Source: Balaenoptera acutorostrata
Lineage: Eukaryota > Chordata > Mammalia > Artiodactyla > Balaenopteridae
DNA: 64,000 bases
Direction of reading: 5' to 3'
Assembly: GCF_949987535.1 (NCBI RefSeq)
Contig: NC_080074.1
Location: forward strand, 37,617,641 to 37,681,640
Program-made: the position numbers and the translations under genes
Notes under the pieces: model-generated
Seen by the model: the letters and a program-made list of their open reading frames with translations, nothing else
What the model was told of the DNA's origin: nothing
Database searches by the model: none
Shown: positions 46,338 through 60,929 of the stretch, in pieces
Layout of the letters: the number at the start of each line of letters is the position of its first letter
How positions within the stretch are numbered: position 1 is the stretch's first letter

Positions 46338-47067
46338 AGCGCAGCCACAGAGGTGCGGAGGGCAAAGCGGAGAGGTTCCCGCACAGAGGCTCGGCGCCGA
46401 GCAGCACTCACCAGCCCGAGAGGCTTGTCTGCTCCCCCGCCGGGGCGGGCGGGGCTGGGAGCTGAGGCTCGGGCTTCGGTCGGATCGCAGGGAGAGGACT
46501 GGGACTGGCGGCGTGAACACAGCCTGAAGGGGTTAGCGCACCACAGCTAGCCCGGAGGGAGTCCGGGAAAAAGTCTGCGGCTGCCGAAGAGGCAAGAGTC
46601 TTTTTCGTGCCTCTTTGTTTCGCGGCGGGCAAGGAGAGGGGATTCAGAGCGCCGCCTAAACGAACTCCAGAGAAGGGCGCGAGCCGCGGCTATCAGCGCG
46701 GATCCCACAGCAACAGGGGCGCAGAGGGAAAATCGGAGAGACTCCCGCACAGAGGCTCGGCGCTGAGCAGCGCTCACCAGCCCGAGAGGCTTGTCTGCTC
46801 CCCCGCCGGGGCGGGCGGGGCTGGGAGCTGAGGCTCGGCTTCGGTCGGATCGCAGGGAGAGGACTGGGGCTGGCGGCGTGAACACAGCCTGAAGGGGTTG
46901 GCGCACCACAGCTAGCCGGGAGGGAGACCGGGAAAAGGTCTGCAGCTGCCGAAGAGGCAAGAGACTTTTTCTTGCCTCTTTGTTTCGCTGCGTGCAAGGA
47001 GAGGGGATTCAGAGCGCCGCCTAAACGAACTCCAGAGAAGGGCGCAAGCCACGGCGATCAGCGCGGA
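46338..47067 (+). repeat. Tandem duplication in the L1 5'UTR, two units of about 365 bp
   Basis: Unit 1 is about 46,338-46,702 and unit 2 about 46,703-47,067. Shared blocks occur 365-366 bases apart: 'gcacagaggctcggcg' (46,381 and 46,747), 'gaggcttgtctgctcccccg', 'ctgaggctcgg', 'gccgaagaggcaagag', 'gcgccgcctaaacgaactcc'. The units differ at scattered positions, so the duplication is not brand new. GC-rich and CpG-rich, consistent with a promoter. Confidence 0.92.
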
Positions 47068-48255
47068 CCCCAGAGACGGGCGTGAGACGCTGGGGCTGCT
47101 GCTGCCGCCTCCAAAAAGCCTGTGTGCGAGCACAGGTCACTCTCCACACCAACCCTCCCGGGAGCCTGTGCAGCCCGCCACTGCCAGGGTCCCGGGATCC
47201 GGGGACAACATCCCCGGGAGAACGCACTGCGCGCCTCAGGCTGGTGCAACGTCACGCCGGCCTCTGACGCCGCAGGCTCGCCCCGCCTCCTCTGTACCCC
47301 TCCCTCCCCGCGGCCTGGGTGAGCCAGAGCCCCCGAAGCAGCTGCTCCTTTAACCCCGTCCTGCCTGGGCGGGGAACAGACGCCCTCAGGCGACCTACAC
47401 GCAGAGGCGGGTCCAAATCCAAAGCTGAACCCCAGGAGCTGTGCGAACAGGGAAGAGAAGGGGAAATCTCTCCCAGCAGCCTCGGGAGCAGCGGATTAAA
47501 GCTCCACAGACAACTTGATGTACCTGCATCTGTGGAATACCTGAATAGACAACGAATCATCCCAAATTCAGGAGGTGGACTCTGGGAGCAGGAGATATTA
47601 ATTTTTCCCCTTTTCCTTTTTTTAGTGAGTGTATATGTATATGCTTCTGGGTGAGATTTTGTCTGTATAGCTTTGCTTTACAATAGCTTTATTTTACTTC
47701 ACTATATTATAGCCTCTTTCTTTCTTTCTTTCTATTTTTTCTCCCTTTTACTCTGAGCCGTGTGGACGCAAGGCTCTTGGTGCTCCAGCCAGGCATCAGG
47801 GCCGTGCCTCTGAGGTGGGAGAGCCAACTTCAGAACACTGGTCCACAAGAGACCTCCCAGCTCCACGTAATACCAAACGGCAAAAATCTCCCAGAGATCT
47901 CCATCTCAACATCAAGACCCAGCTTCACTCAACGACCAGCAAGCTACAGTGCTGGACATCCTATGCCAAACAACTAGCTAGACAGGAACACAACCCCATC
48001 CATTGGCAGAGAGGCTGCCTAAAATCATAATAAGGCCACAGACACCACAAAATACACCACCAGACGTGGACGTGCCCACCAGAAAGACAAGATCTAGCCT
48101 CATCCACCAGAACTCAGGCACTAGTTCCCTCCACCAGGAAGCCTACACAACCCACTGAACCAACCTTAGCCGCTGGGGACAGATACCCAAAACAACGGGA
48201 ACTACGAACCTGCAGCCTGTGAAAAGGAGACCCCAAACACAGTAAGATAGGCAAA

Positions 48256-49149
48256 ATGAGACGACAGAAAAACACACAGCAGATGAAGGAGCAGGCTCAA
48301 AACACACTGGACTTAACAAATGAAGAGGAAATAGGTAGTCTACCTGAAAAAGAATTCAGAATAATGATAGTAAGGATGATCCAAAATCTTGGAAATAGAA
48401 TAGACAAAATGCAAGAAACATTTAACAAGGATGTAGAAGAACTAAAGAGGAACCAAGCAATGATGAAAAACACAATAAATGAAATTAAAAATACTCTAGA
48501 TGGGATCAATAGTAGAATAACTGAGGCAGAAGAAAGGATAAGTGACCTGGAAGATAAAATGGTGGAAATAACTACGACAGAGCAGGATAAAGAAAAAAGA
48601 ATGAAAAGAACTGAGGACAGTCTCAGGGACCTCTGGGACAACATTAAACGTGCCAACATTCGAATTATAGGGGTACCAGAAGAAGAAGAGAAAAAGAAAG
48701 GGACTGAGAAAATTTTTGAAGAGATTATAGTTGAAAACTTCCCTAATATGGGAAAGGAAATAGTTAATCAAGTCCTGGAAGCACAGAGAGTCCCATACAG
48801 GACAAACCCAAGGAGGAACACGCCAAGACACATATTAATCAAACTGTCAAAAATTAAATATAAGGAAAACATATTAAAGGCAGCAAGGGAAAAAAAACAA
48901 ATAACACACAAGGGAATCCCCATAAGGTTAACATCTGATCTCTCAGCAGAAACTCTGCAAGCCAGAAGGGAGTGGCAGGATATACTTAAAGTCATGAAGG
49001 AGAAAAACCTACAACCAAGATTACTCTACCCAGCAAGGATCTCATTCAGATTCGATGGAGAAATTAAAACCTTTACAGACAAGCAAAAGCTGAGAGAGTT
49101 CAGCACCACCAAACCAGCTTTACAACAAATGCTAAAGGAAATTCTCTAG
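48256..49149 (+). CDS. ORF1p: L1 ORF1 protein (RNA-binding chaperone), 297 residues
   Basis: In this family ORF1 protein forms trimers, coats the L1 RNA and helps target-primed reverse transcription. The chosen ATG gives a 297-residue product, shorter than the 338 of human L1, mainly at the N terminus. Residues about 35-120 form a long heptad-rich coiled coil (for example [20 protein letters not shown] and [20 protein letters not shown]). An RRM-like domain starts near 132 ([12 protein letters not shown]), and the C-terminal domain from about 215 keeps [20 protein letters not shown] and [11 protein letters not shown]. Lys/Arg content is high. There are no stops or frameshifts. It precedes ORF2 by 58 bases on the same transcript. 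Confidence 0.95.
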   Translation: MRRQKNTQQMKEQAQNTLDLTNEEEIGSLPEKEFRIMIVRMIQNLGNRIDKMQETFNKDVEELKRNQAMMKNTINEIKNTLDGINSRITEAEERISDLEDKMVEITTTEQDKEKRMKRTEDSLRDLWDNIKRANIRIIGVPEEEEKKKGTEKIFEEIIVENFPNMGKEIVNQVLEAQRVPYRTNPRRNTPRHILIKLSKIKYKENILKAAREKKQITHKGIPIRLTSDLSAETLQARREWQDILKVMKEKNLQPRLLYPARISFRFDGEIKTFTDKQKLREFSTTKPALQQMLKEIL

Positions 49150-49207
49150 GCAAGAAACACAAGAGAAGGAAAACACCTACAATAACAAACCCAATACATT
49201 TAAGAAA

Positions 49208-52200
49208 ATGGGAATAGGAACATACATATCGATAATTACCTTGAATGTAAATGGATTAAATGCTCCCACCAAAAGACACAGGCTGGCTGAATGGATACAA
49301 AAACAAGACCCATACATATGCTGTCTACAAGAGACCCACTGCAGACCTAGGGACACATACAGACTGAAAGTGAGGGGATGGAAAAAGATATTCCATGCAA
49401 ATGGAAATCAAAAGAAAGCTGGAGTAGCAATTCTCATATCAGACAAAATAGACTTTAAAATAAAGACTATTACAAGAGACAAAGAAGGACACTATATAAT
49501 GATCAAGGGATCGATCCAAGAGGAAGGTATAACAATTGTAAATATTTATGCACCCAACATAGGAGCACCTCAATACATAAGGCAAATACTAACAGCCATG
49601 AAAGGGGAAATTGACAGCAACACAATCATAGTAGGGGACTTTAACACCCCACTTTCACCAATGGACAGATCATCCAAAATGAAAATAAATAAGGAAACAC
49701 AAGCTTTAAATGATACATTAAACAATATGGACTTAATTGATATTTATAGGACATTCCACCCCAAAACAACAGAATACACATTTTTCTCAAGTGCTCATGG
49801 AACATTCTCCAGGATAGATCATATCTTGGGTCACAAATCAAGCCTTGGTAAATTTAAGAAAATTGAAATCGTATCAAGTATCTTTTCCGACCACAACGCT
49901 ATGAGACTAGATATCAATTACAGGAAAAGATCTGTAAAAAATACAAACACATGGAGGCTACACAATACATTACTTAATAACGAAGTGATTACTGAAGAAA
50001 TCAAAGGGGAAATCAAAAAATACCTAGAAACAAATGACAATGGAGACACGACGACCCAAAACCTATGGGACACAGCAAAAGCAGTGCTAAGAGGGAAGTT
50101 TATAGCAATACAAGCCTACCTCAAGAAACAGGAAACATCTCGAATAAACAACCTAACCTTGCACCTAAAGCAATTAGAGAAAGAAGAACAAAAAAACCCC
50201 AAAGCCAGCAGAAGGAAAGAAATTATAAAGATCAGGTCAGAAATAAATGAAAAAGAAATGAAGGAAACAATAGCAAAAATCAATGAAACTAAAAGCTGGT
50301 TCTTTGAGAAGATAAACAAAATTGATAAACCATTAGCCAGACTCATCAAGAGAAAAAGGGAGAAGACTCAGATCAATAGAATTAGAAATGAAAAAGGAGA
50401 AGTAACCACTGACACTGCAGAAATACAAAAGATCATGAGAGATTACTACAAGCAACTCTATGCCAATAAAATGGACAACCTGGAAGAAATGGACAGATTC
50501 TTAGAAATGCACAAACTGCCGAGACTGAACCAGGAAGAAATAGAAAATATGAACAGACCAATCACAAGCACTGAAATTGAAACTGTGATTGAAAACCTTC
50601 CAACAAACAAAAGCCCAGGACCAGATGGCTTCACAGGCGAATTCTATCAAACATTTAGAGAAGAGCTAACACCTATCCTTCTCAAACTCTTCCAAAATAT
50701 TGCAGAGGGAGGAACACTCCCAAACTCATTCTACGAGGCCACCATCACCCTGATACCAAAACCAGACAAAGATGTCACAAAGAAAGAAAACTACAGGCCA
50801 ATATCACTGATGAACATAGATGCAAAAATCCTCAACAAAATACTAGCAAACAGAATCCAACAGCACATTAAAAGGATCATACACCATGATCAAGTGGGGT
50901 TTATCCCAGGAATGCAAGGATTCTTCAATATACGCAAATCAATCAATGTGATACACCATATTAACAAATTGAAGGAGAAAAACCATATGATCATCTCAAT
51001 AGATGCAGAGAAAGCTTTTGACAAAATTCAACACCCAGTTATGATAAAAGCCCTGCAGAAAGTAGGCATAGAGGGAACTTTCCTCAACATAATAAAGGCC
51101 ATATATGACAAACCCACAGCCAACATTGTCCTCAATGGTGAAAAACTGAAACCATTTCCACTAAGATCAGGAACAAGACAGGGTTGCCCACTCTCACCAC
51201 TATTATTCAACATAGTTCTGGAAGTCCTAGCCACAGCAATCAGAGAAGACAAAGAAATAAAAGGAATCCAAATCGGAAAAGAAGAAGTAAAGCTGTCACT
51301 ATTTGCAGATGACATGATACTATACATAGAGAATCCTAAAGATGCTACCAGAAAACTCCTAGAGCTAATCAATGAATTTGGTAAAGTAGCAGGATACAAA
51401 ATTAATGTACAGAAATCTCTTGCATTTCTATACACTAATGACGAAAAATCTGAAAGTGAAATTAAGAAAACACTCCCATTTACCATTGCAACAAAAAGAA
51501 TAAAATATCTAGGAATAAACCTACCTAAGGAGACAAAAGACCTGTATGCAGAAAATTATAAGACACTGATGAAAGAAATTAAAGATGATACAAATAGATG
51601 GAGAGATATACCATGTTCCTGGATTGGAAGAATCAACATTGTGAAAATGTCTCTACTACCCAAAGCAATCTACAGATTCAATGCAATCCCTATCAAACTA
51701 CCACGGGCATTTTTCACAGAACTAGAACAAAACATTTCACAATTTGTATGGAAACACAAAAGACCCCGAATAGCCAAAGCAATCTTGAGAACGAAAAATG
51801 GAGCTGGGGGAATCAGGCTCCCTGACTTCAGACTATATTACAAAGCTTCAGTAATCAAGACAGTTTGGTACTGGCACAAAAACAGAAATATAGATCAATG
51901 GAACAGGATAGAAAGCCCAGAGATAAACCCACACACATATGGTCAACTTATCTTTGATAAAGGAGGCAAGCATATACAGTGGAGAAAAGACAGCCTCTTC
52001 AATAAGTGGTGCTGGGAAAATTGGACAGGAACATGTAAAAGTATGAAATTAGAACACTCCCTGACACCATGCACAAAAATAAACTCAAAATGGATTAAAG
52101 ACCTAAGTGTAAGGGCAGACACTATCAAACTCTTAGAGGAAAACATAGGCAGAACACTCTATGACATACATCACAGCAAGATTCTTTTTGACCCAGCTCC

Positions 52201-53026
52201 CAGAGAAATGGAAATAAGAACACAAATAAACAAATGGGACCTAATGAAACTGAAAAGCTTTTGCACAGCAAAGGAAACCATAAACAAGACCAAAAGACAA
52301 CCCTCAGAATGGGAGAAAATATTTGCAAATGAAGCAACTGACAAAGGATTAATCTCCAAGATTTACAAGCAGCTCATGCAGCTCAATAACAAAAAAACGA
52401 ACAACCCAATCCAAAAATGGGCAGAAGATCTAAATAGACATTTCTCCAAAGAAGATATACAGATGGCCTACAGACACATGAAAGAATGCTCAACATCATT
52501 AATCATTAGAGAAATGCAAATCAAAACTACAATGAGATATCATCTCACACCGGTCAGAATGGCCATCATCAAAAAATCTAGAAACAATAAATGCTGGAGA
52601 GGGTGTGGAGGAAAGGGAACACTCTTGCACTGTTGGTGGGAATGTAAATTGATACAGCCACTATGGAGAACAGTATGGAGGTTCCTTAAAAAACTACAAA
52701 TAGAACTACCATACGACCCAGCAATCCCACTACTGGGCATATACCCTGAGAAAACCATAGGTCAAAAAGAGTCATGTACCAAAATGTTCATTGCAGCTCT
52801 ATTTACAATAGCCAGGACATGGAAGCAACCTAAATGTCCATCGACAGATGAATGGATAAAGAAGATGTGGCACATATATACAATGGAATATTACTCGGCC
52901 ATAAAAAGAAATGAAATGGAGGTATTTGTAATGAGGTGGATGGAGTTAGAGTCTGTCATACAGAGTGAAGTAAGTCAGAAAGAGAAAAACAAATACAGTA
53001 TGCTAACACATATATATGGAATCTAA
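49208..53026 (+). CDS. ORF2p: L1 ORF2 protein (endonuclease and reverse transcriptase), 1,272 residues
   Basis: It nicks chromosomal DNA and copies L1 RNA at the nick. An APE-type endonuclease fills residues 1-235 with the expected residues in place: N13 in [11 protein letters not shown]42 in LQETH, D144 and N146 in GDFNTPLS, D204 in RIDHILG, and S227-D228-H229 in FSDHN. The reverse transcriptase spans about 450-770: [10 protein letters not shown] carries one catalytic Asp (599) and [12 protein letters not shown] the pair D701-D702. The C terminus has a Cys/His cluster, [20 protein letters not shown], at about 1,125-1,145. Length is three short of human ORF2 (1,275). No stop or frameshift interrupts it. 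Confidence 0.97.
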   Translation: MGIGTYISIITLNVNGLNAPTKRHRLAEWIQKQDPYICCLQETHCRPRDTYRLKVRGWKKIFHANGNQKKAGVAILISDKIDFKIKTITRDKEGHYIMIKGSIQEEGITIVNIYAPNIGAPQYIRQILTAMKGEIDSNTIIVGDFNTPLSPMDRSSKMKINKETQALNDTLNNMDLIDIYRTFHPKTTEYTFFSSAHGTFSRIDHILGHKSSLGKFKKIEIVSSIFSDHNAMRLDINYRKRSVKNTNTWRLHNTLLNNEVITEEIKGEIKKYLETNDNGDTTTQNLWDTAKAVLRGKFIAIQAYLKKQETSRINNLTLHLKQLEKEEQKNPKASRRKEIIKIRSEINEKEMKETIAKINETKSWFFEKINKIDKPLARLIKRKREKTQINRIRNEKGEVTTDTAEIQKIMRDYYKQLYANKMDNLEEMDRFLEMHKLPRLNQEEIENMNRPITSTEIETVIENLPTNKSPGPDGFTGEFYQTFREELTPILLKLFQNIAEGGTLPNSFYEATITLIPKPDKDVTKKENYRPISLMNIDAKILNKILANRIQQHIKRIIHHDQVGFIPGMQGFFNIRKSINVIHHINKLKEKNHMIISIDAEKAFDKIQHPVMIKALQKVGIEGTFLNIIKAIYDKPTANIVLNGEKLKPFPLRSGTRQGCPLSPLLFNIVLEVLATAIREDKEIKGIQIGKEEVKLSLFADDMILYIENPKDATRKLLELINEFGKVAGYKINVQKSLAFLYTNDEKSESEIKKTLPFTIATKRIKYLGINLPKETKDLYAENYKTLMKEIKDDTNRWRDIPCSWIGRINIVKMSLLPKAIYRFNAIPIKLPRAFFTELEQNISQFVWKHKRPRIAKAILRTKNGAGGIRLPDFRLYYKASVIKTVWYWHKNRNIDQWNRIESPEINPHTYGQLIFDKGGKHIQWRKDSLFNKWCWENWTGTCKSMKLEHSLTPCTKINSKWIKDLSVRADTIKLLEENIGRTLYDIHHSKILFDPAPREMEIRTQINKWDLMKLKSFCTAKETINKTKRQPSEWEKIFANEATDKGLISKIYKQLMQLNNKKTNNPIQKWAEDLNRHFSKEDIQMAYRHMKECSTSLIIREMQIKTTMRYHLTPVRMAIIKKSRNNKCWRGCGGKGTLLHCWWECKLIQPLWRTVWRFLKKLQIELPYDPAIPLLGIYPEKTIGQKESCTKMFIAALFTIARTWKQPKCPSTDEWIKKMWHIYTMEYYSAIKRNEMEVFVMRWMELESVIQSEVSQKEKNKYSMLTHIYGI

Positions 53027-53420
53027 GGGAAAAAAAAAAAAAAAAAAGGCCATGAAGAACCTAGTGGCAAGACGGGAATAAAGACACAGACCTACTAGAG
53101 AATGGACTTGAGGATATGGGGAGGGGGTGGGGTGAGATGTGACAGGGTAAGAGAGTGTCATGGACATATATACACTACCAAATGTAAAATAGATAGCTAG
53201 TGGGAAGCAGCCGCATAGCACAGGGAGATCAGCTCGGTGCTTTGTGACCACCTAGAGGGGTGGGATGGGGAGGGTGGGAGGGAGGGAGATGCAGGAGGGA
53301 AGAGAAATGGGAACATATTGTATATGTATAACAGATTCACTTTGTTATAAAGCAGATGCTAACACACTATTGTAAGGCAATTATACTTCAATAAAGATGT
53401 TTGAAAAAAAAAAAAAAAAA
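53027..53420 (+). terminator. L1 3'UTR, G-rich tracts, polyadenylation signal and A tail
   Basis: Right after ORF2 an 18-A run occurs at about 53,031-53,047. G-rich stretches follow (53,118-53,135 and 53,258-53,290) of the kind that forms G-quadruplexes in L1 3'UTRs. AATAAA starts at 53,390 and the terminal A run at about 53,404. The 3' ends of five truncated L1 copies in this window match this region. Confidence 0.85.
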
Positions 53421-53433
53421 AAAGGAATATGTA
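53421..53433. repeat. Right target-site duplication of the complete L1
   Basis: aaaggaatatgta directly follows the A tail and is identical to the copy at 45,994-46,006. Confidence 0.9.
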
Positions 53434-54959
53434 AATTACAGTATATACACAAAAGAAAAACACCTAGTTTAAAATGTATATATTGCTTTAATAGAGTCAT
53501 ATCTACATTCAAATACTGTTTCTTAATGAATCAGTCTAGATGGTACTGCCTTGGTATTTTTATGCATGACTGTAAGAATGGCAAAGTTCAGGTACTGACA
53601 GAAAACACTGCACTGGTCTGGCAAACACTGTGATAGCAGCTTCTCACTGTGCATGACTGCTCTTGATACACTCTTTATATTCAAGACTCCAGTCTTGATA
53701 AAAGAGTTTACATTGAGACACATATGGACCATCTGAAACATTAAGTCAATGAGACAATCTTTACACTAATATTATGAATCACATTGTAACTTCATTCCTA
53801 TGAAAATTTTGCTCATTGTGCCAGACTGATGAAAGAAATTTAGACAACTTGCTTATAATTTACCATGTGAAAAAAGAAATGTGAGAATACAATATTTATA
53901 GCAAAATATTTTTCAACATCCTTTGCTATATAGTATACAAATCCAAATTTGTATATAAAACTAGTAGAATGTAAAGTAGTTTTTTTTTAAAGCCTGTTTT
54001 ATATTAGTTTGATTGTAAACTTTCTGATAAGAATTTCTATCAGCTTTGATTTCATATTACCTTATATTTGAAGCATATACTATTTCTATTTATTACTTCT
54101 TTTAAGTAGATATATTAATTTTGTTTTAGATTTAATTACATTCATGAGCACAGGGAGAACTTGTTTTTTGCTGAATAAATACAATCTGCATGAGCTTCTA
54201 AAACCACTTTCTATTAGTCACAAAAAATAACGAAGCGCCAATTAAAGAAAGGGGAAAATGTATTAAAACTCCATGTCTAACTACTTGTAGGCAGCAAGAA
54301 GATGCCCTATGGCAAAAGTAAAATCAGTGCCAATACTCTAGGAAATGCACAACTGACTGAAGATCAGATACAGCTGTCTGTGTGAGGTGACTGTGCACAG
54401 ACTGCCAAGTACCTCTAGAAATCTCTGCATTCACCCCATGTTAACTGGCAAGAATTTTCCTGAGACACAAGCCCAGCTGAACAGTGAGAAGTAATGTAAT
54501 GTTGTAACTAAAGCTTATAAACAGCTGAATCTACAAGGTTGACAGTAGAGTCTACTTATCTGCTTTAAGATTACAAGAGCAATACCTTCTTCAAGCCAAG
54601 ACAGCTCCTGATAGTTACTGAGTTTCTGAACAGGTGAATAAACTGTTAATATTGATAGTTAAGAAAATGAAAACTTAAATATGAGTTTAACTAGGAATTA
54701 CTGTTATATAATTATACCTCAACATAAAACTTTGGGAAAATTTATGGCCATTCTTACAATGTTATAGATTTAAAAGTATGATTTTCAAAAACTCCCCATT
54801 ATCCTACTCCAAATGCAGAATCAAAGCAGGAAAGCACAGTATTTGTTTATGCAAACCCTATACAATTAAGAAGAAAAGAAACTAGAACTAAATCTAAATG
54901 TTGTGATAAATATAGGTGAAGTTCAGTTTAAATAAAAGACACGTTTTGGAAAGCTACAT
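53434..54959. other. No recognised feature
   Basis: AT-rich sequence between the L1 and the zinc-finger gene. Short frames on both strands (53,397-53,633 plus; 53,523-53,741 minus) have no family likeness. No KRAB-type exon was recognised here. Confidence 0.4.
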
Positions 54960-55110
54960 TCAAGTCACAGAATCATATTATTAGAGTCATAAGAGAGACC
55001 TCCAAGATAATCTAATTTAACACCTCTCTTTTTACTAATTTACAAATGATCCACAAAGGCAAACTGATTTATCCAAGGCCATAGCACTGCAGAGACAGAA
55101 GTAAAACTCT
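54960..55110 (-). repeat. Ancient SINE fragment (MIR-like)
   Basis: 'gacctccaagataatctaat', 'tacaaatgatccacaaaggc' and 'tttatccaaggccatagcac' resemble an antisense ancient mammalian SINE. Strongly decayed. Confidence 0.45.
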
Positions 55111-55145
55111 AGTCAGTTAAAGCATCTCCTCCCTATAGGGTATTT

Positions 55146-57130
<1,985 letters not shown>

Positions 57131-57531
57131 TTGTTATTTGTCTTCCCATTGGGTTGTCAATTTCTTTATACTGTATTATCTAGGTATACCTGGTGTCTAG
57201 CAAAGTGGGCAGTTGGTGGGTACACAGTTTCCTGAGTGTCTCCTACATCCCAGCAATTTCTATGCTGAATAAAATGTTCACTGATATTCTCAATGCCCAA
57301 ACTTGTTACTAAATCAGTTCTTATGTCTTCATAATTTCAGAGAATCTTCATTTTAATTTCAGGCTGATTTTAAATTAGTCAGACTTGCTAAAAAAGTTCC
57401 ATGCCCCAATATCCAGATTCCGGATCAAACAGTAATGATTTATAGAAAGACTAAAAGAAAGTTCATTGAAAAGAATTAATTTGAAATATTACCAATCATT
57501 TATAAATTACTTGTGTTTAAAACTTTCTTTT

Positions 57532-57775
57532 TGGGGGGTGGGGGAGGGAAGGATCTGGAGTTTGAGAATTAGCAGATGCAAACTATTATATATATGATGG
57601 AAAAACAACAAGATCTTACTGTGCAGCATAGGGAACTATATTCAATATCCCGTGATAAACCATAATGGAAAAGAATATGAAAAAGAATATATACATGTAT
57701 AACTGAATCACTTTGCTGTATAGCAGAAATTAACACAACACTGTAAATCAACTATACTTCAATAAAATTTTTTAA
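57532..57775 (+). mobile_element. L1 3'UTR fragment, older cetartiodactyl type
   Basis: 'ggagtttgagaattagcaga', 'tgtgcagcatagggaactat', 'ataactgaatcactttgctg' and 'caactatacttcaataaaat' form the 3' end of an older cetartiodactyl L1 subfamily, different from the young 3'UTR at 53 kb. Confidence 0.85.
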
Positions 57776-59499
57776 AAAATTTTTCTACAAAGAATTATTT
57801 TGAAATACAATCACTTATAATTTGTTTTTAATAATAATTTGTTTTCATTTTCTCAAATTTTATGCTAAAATTCTTTTAAAAATTTTAAGTAATGAACATG
57901 TGATATAGCAGGAAGTTATTAACAAATCTGAAAGATCTCTGTGAGATTCAGTTGAGAAACTTAAGTCCTTATTTGAAAAGTTGGACAACTGAAAAAGAAA
58001 CAAACGAAGGAAGACATAAATATTCCTTTATATTTGTCAAAATAAAGCAACTCATTCTTTTAACAAATATATATTCAGCATCTGCTATATACCAGACACT
58101 GTTTGGGATGCTTTAAAGATAAGCTGATTTGCAGCTTAAATGAACAAATTCACTTACTTATAACAAACATAAATTTATGTTTATTTCAAACTGTGGGTTA
58201 AAGCCAGTGGTGCAGTGAAGTTGGCTCCAGAGAGAGAGAGATTGTGTCATCTCTTCCCAGTTCAGCATTCAGTGACAACAGGCTGATACCTTGAAACTGG
58301 CCAAACTGGGTGTATTTATACCATGGAAATCAGGAAACGCTACATATTACGGCTTTTATTCAGGGACGGAGCAAACCATTTAAACATTTAGCATCACACC
58401 ACTGGCTATGACCCACTACTGGATCATGAAATTAATTTAGTGGATTGTGATCAATATTTTACACAATAGAAAGAAATAGAATAAAGAATACCAGCACACA
58501 TTGTGTGTTGTGAGACCCAGTACCTTTCAAAGAACAAATATTAACTAAAAAGAATAAAAAGTCCTTTTTAATAAAAGTTCGGTACCAGTATTATTTATCT
58601 ATTTATCTATCTATATACATACTAGGTAGTGATATAAAATATATTTAATGTGGGTCTGAGTAAAACAAATGCAGAATCACTACTATAATCAAGAGAACAA
58701 ATACAATTTTCTTCCAAGAATACGGCTTACAACTTTGTGGTCATCATATGCTTTGTGGTTAAAGATAACATGCTTGGGAGAAAAAAATTTTGTAGTTAAT
58801 AGGTGAATATCTGAAATCTTTTTGTTTCTTCTCAAGGAATAACAAAGAGAGGAATTATAATTTATAATCTGAGGTTATAGAGATTTAAAGTTCAGTAAGA
58901 CCTCTATCTCACCAGGGTAGTGTGCTTTCATCATTTTGCTCTACCGATCTCTGGAATGTAAAACTTCCCTAACCTGTTTCTTAACTTTGCTATGAAGGGC
59001 AAAGCCAGCCTAATACCTTTAATTCTCAAACTACTTATCTCAACATAATTATTTTTTCTCAAGATGTCTTATCAAATACTTTTGTTCCTTCTTTAAACAG
59101 TGTTGAATCAGTTTTTCCTTAACTTATAATTTCATTTCATGCCATTTCTTTAATTGAGCACTTACTATAATACCACATATTATGGTGAGTGTTAGGCATT
59201 AAAAGAAAATTTTTAAAGATAAGCTTTTTGTCTTAGAGGAGCTCAGAGTCTATCGTGAGAGATAAATACTAAACCACCTATGGTTGAATAATGTGGTGGT
59301 ACCAAAGCAAAAGAATATATGGAGAAATCACTGCACCTCTCCTTTAGAGAGTTATTCCTCTCAATCCCCAGAATCAGGACACAGAGAGAGGAGACAGGGA
59401 AGAAGGAAGGAAGGAGCTGCTGGTAGGGTGGGCCAGGGGGGAGAAGAAAAAGGATGTTTCTGCAGATCCTTTTAGAAGCTATTCAACAGTCATTTTTAA
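57776..59499. other. No gene; minor repeat traces
   Basis: About 58,060-58,130 ('ctgctatataccagacactg') is MIR-like. About 58,380-58,530 ('gaaattaatttagtggattg') resembles an old dispersed repeat I do not name. About 59,150-59,280 ('gagctcagagtctatcgtga') resembles another. GA-rich sequence lies near 59,380-59,450. Confidence 0.4.
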
Positions 59500-59945
59500 C
59501 GCCTGTCTACTCTGCTTGCCCCACAATGGAAACTGAAGAAGTCAAATATTCACTTTGTCAGATTCCTTTGCAGCCAGAAGGTACCCTGTAAATTATGTCT
59601 AGACAATGAGACATGAGGCAATTCTGCTAAGAAATTTCTGGACGGATTTTTTTTCCTCCTTGACAAAAGGAGAGAGATGTTTGAGAAGAAAGGCTCTAAT
59701 TCATACCTACTTCTCATGAAGACATGATGCTTACAAATGCAGCAGTCACCTTGTAGCCCGGAGAGGGAAGTCTAGACGTGAGCCCAGTGCCCTGATGTCA
59801 GGAAGCCAGTGAACCAACCCTAGAACTGCTACCTCCTGACTGCTGATTATGTGAGATAATGACTTTATTGCTTATGCCACTGTTAAGTAAACTTGCTATT
59901 ATTTGTAGGCAAAAGTATTTAAACTGATACAGGTATGGTTAACCA
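59500..59945 (+). repeat. Mammal-wide dispersed repeat, family not named
   Basis: 'gtgaaccaaccctagaactg', 'ctacctcctgactgctgatt', 'atgactttattgcttatgcc' and 'actgttaagtaaacttgcta' form the 3' part of a common mammalian repeat. It may be related to the copy at 32,540-32,860. Confidence 0.55.
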
Positions 59946-60929
59946 CTCTCTTGCTTTCCAAGATGTGGCTCTTCAGAAGTCACATACCTCTACATTATAG
60001 GCAGAATTCATCCTGAAGCTTTCTCAACCTCCTTTCTCTCAGTGCCCACGTAGCCCACACAGACAGAAAATGATTAGAAATAAAAGAAGAAGCTAATTAT
60101 GTAGTACAGGCAATAAAAGCAAAAAAGAAAGGAGAAATTAAAATAGGATAGAATTATTAAAGTCATGTCCATTTAATAAAATTTTAATCCTAATAAACAA
60201 AATAGCTGATATCTGCATAAAAAGACAGCTTATAGAAAAAGTGGGAGATGCCACATTTATCTTACGAGTACCTATATTTACTGAACCTTAACACAAAATA
60301 AAGGCCTTTAAGGATAGTGCTGCTCCGCCAGACAAAAGGTGAGCACTTTTACATGAGCTGGGACACTCAGAGACACCTCATCCTAACCATATTCCAGAGA
60401 AGGAAAACAGCATCAGGTCACTTTACTCGACTATGAACAAATTATAGAGTACAAAACTGAAGAGAGCGAGGCAGGGATTAGGGAACTGTCTTAACCCAGT
60501 ATTAGCAAGGACACATTTACCGATCCCCAAACTGTCTCAGTCTCTGCCAAATCAATGTCCCTACCCAGCTGCTAAACTCAAACTAACCAAGCTTTTCCAT
60601 ATTTAAGGAGCACTGTTCTTAAACCCAGGTGAGGGCTAGAACTCGTCTTCGGTTCTACGCTTGGCCTCTATTCTGTACCCTGGAAGAACTAGCATTTGTG
60701 CACTCCCTGAGGAGCATCTTCCCCTACTCACCCCTATTTATGCCCACACAGTCTGCCTATAATTTTGTCTCAGGTTCTCCTTTAGATTCTAGTCCTCTGA
60801 TAAAACTGGTACCCATTCAGAATGCTAACACACTGGGTTATAGCCCTGATGGTTTAAAATTTAACAGAATCTCCCCAGAGGCCAAATCCTATCCCTCTAC
60901 CCCAGCTTTGAGTTTTAAGAGTGTGAATC
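59946..60929. other. No supported gene
   Basis: A 129-codon plus-strand frame (60,629-61,018) runs into the MIR at 60,930 and shows no family likeness or splice structure. Confidence 0.4.

Larger units (their letters stand above)
46007..53420 (+). mobile_element. Complete L1 retrotransposon with intact ORF1 and ORF2
   Basis: A full 7.4-kb element: 5'UTR (46,007-48,255), ORF1 (48,256-49,149), 58-base spacer, ORF2 (49,208-53,026), 3'UTR with G-rich tracts, AATAAA at 53,390 and a tail of about 17 A. It is flanked by a perfect 13-bp target duplication, aaaggaatatgta, at 45,994-46,006 and 53,421-53,433. Both reading frames are free of stops. The perfect duplication, pure tail and intact frames indicate a recent insertion. 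Length exceeds the usual 6-7 kb because of a duplicated 5'UTR block. Whether it can still move cannot be told from sequence. Confidence 0.97.

Noticed and set aside
46047..47255. Long minus-strand frames (up to 157 codons) in the L1 5'UTR, possibly an ORF0-like antisense gene
   Set aside because: They sit in GC-rich duplicated sequence where stops are rare by composition, overlap each other in several frames and show no shared start or motif. The primate ORF0 is a specific short frame that I do not see here.
48297..48831. Minus-strand frames of 120 and 111 codons opposite L1 ORF1
   Set aside because: These are shadows of ORF1: coiled-coil codons rich in A give Ser/Leu/Phe-rich antisense frames.
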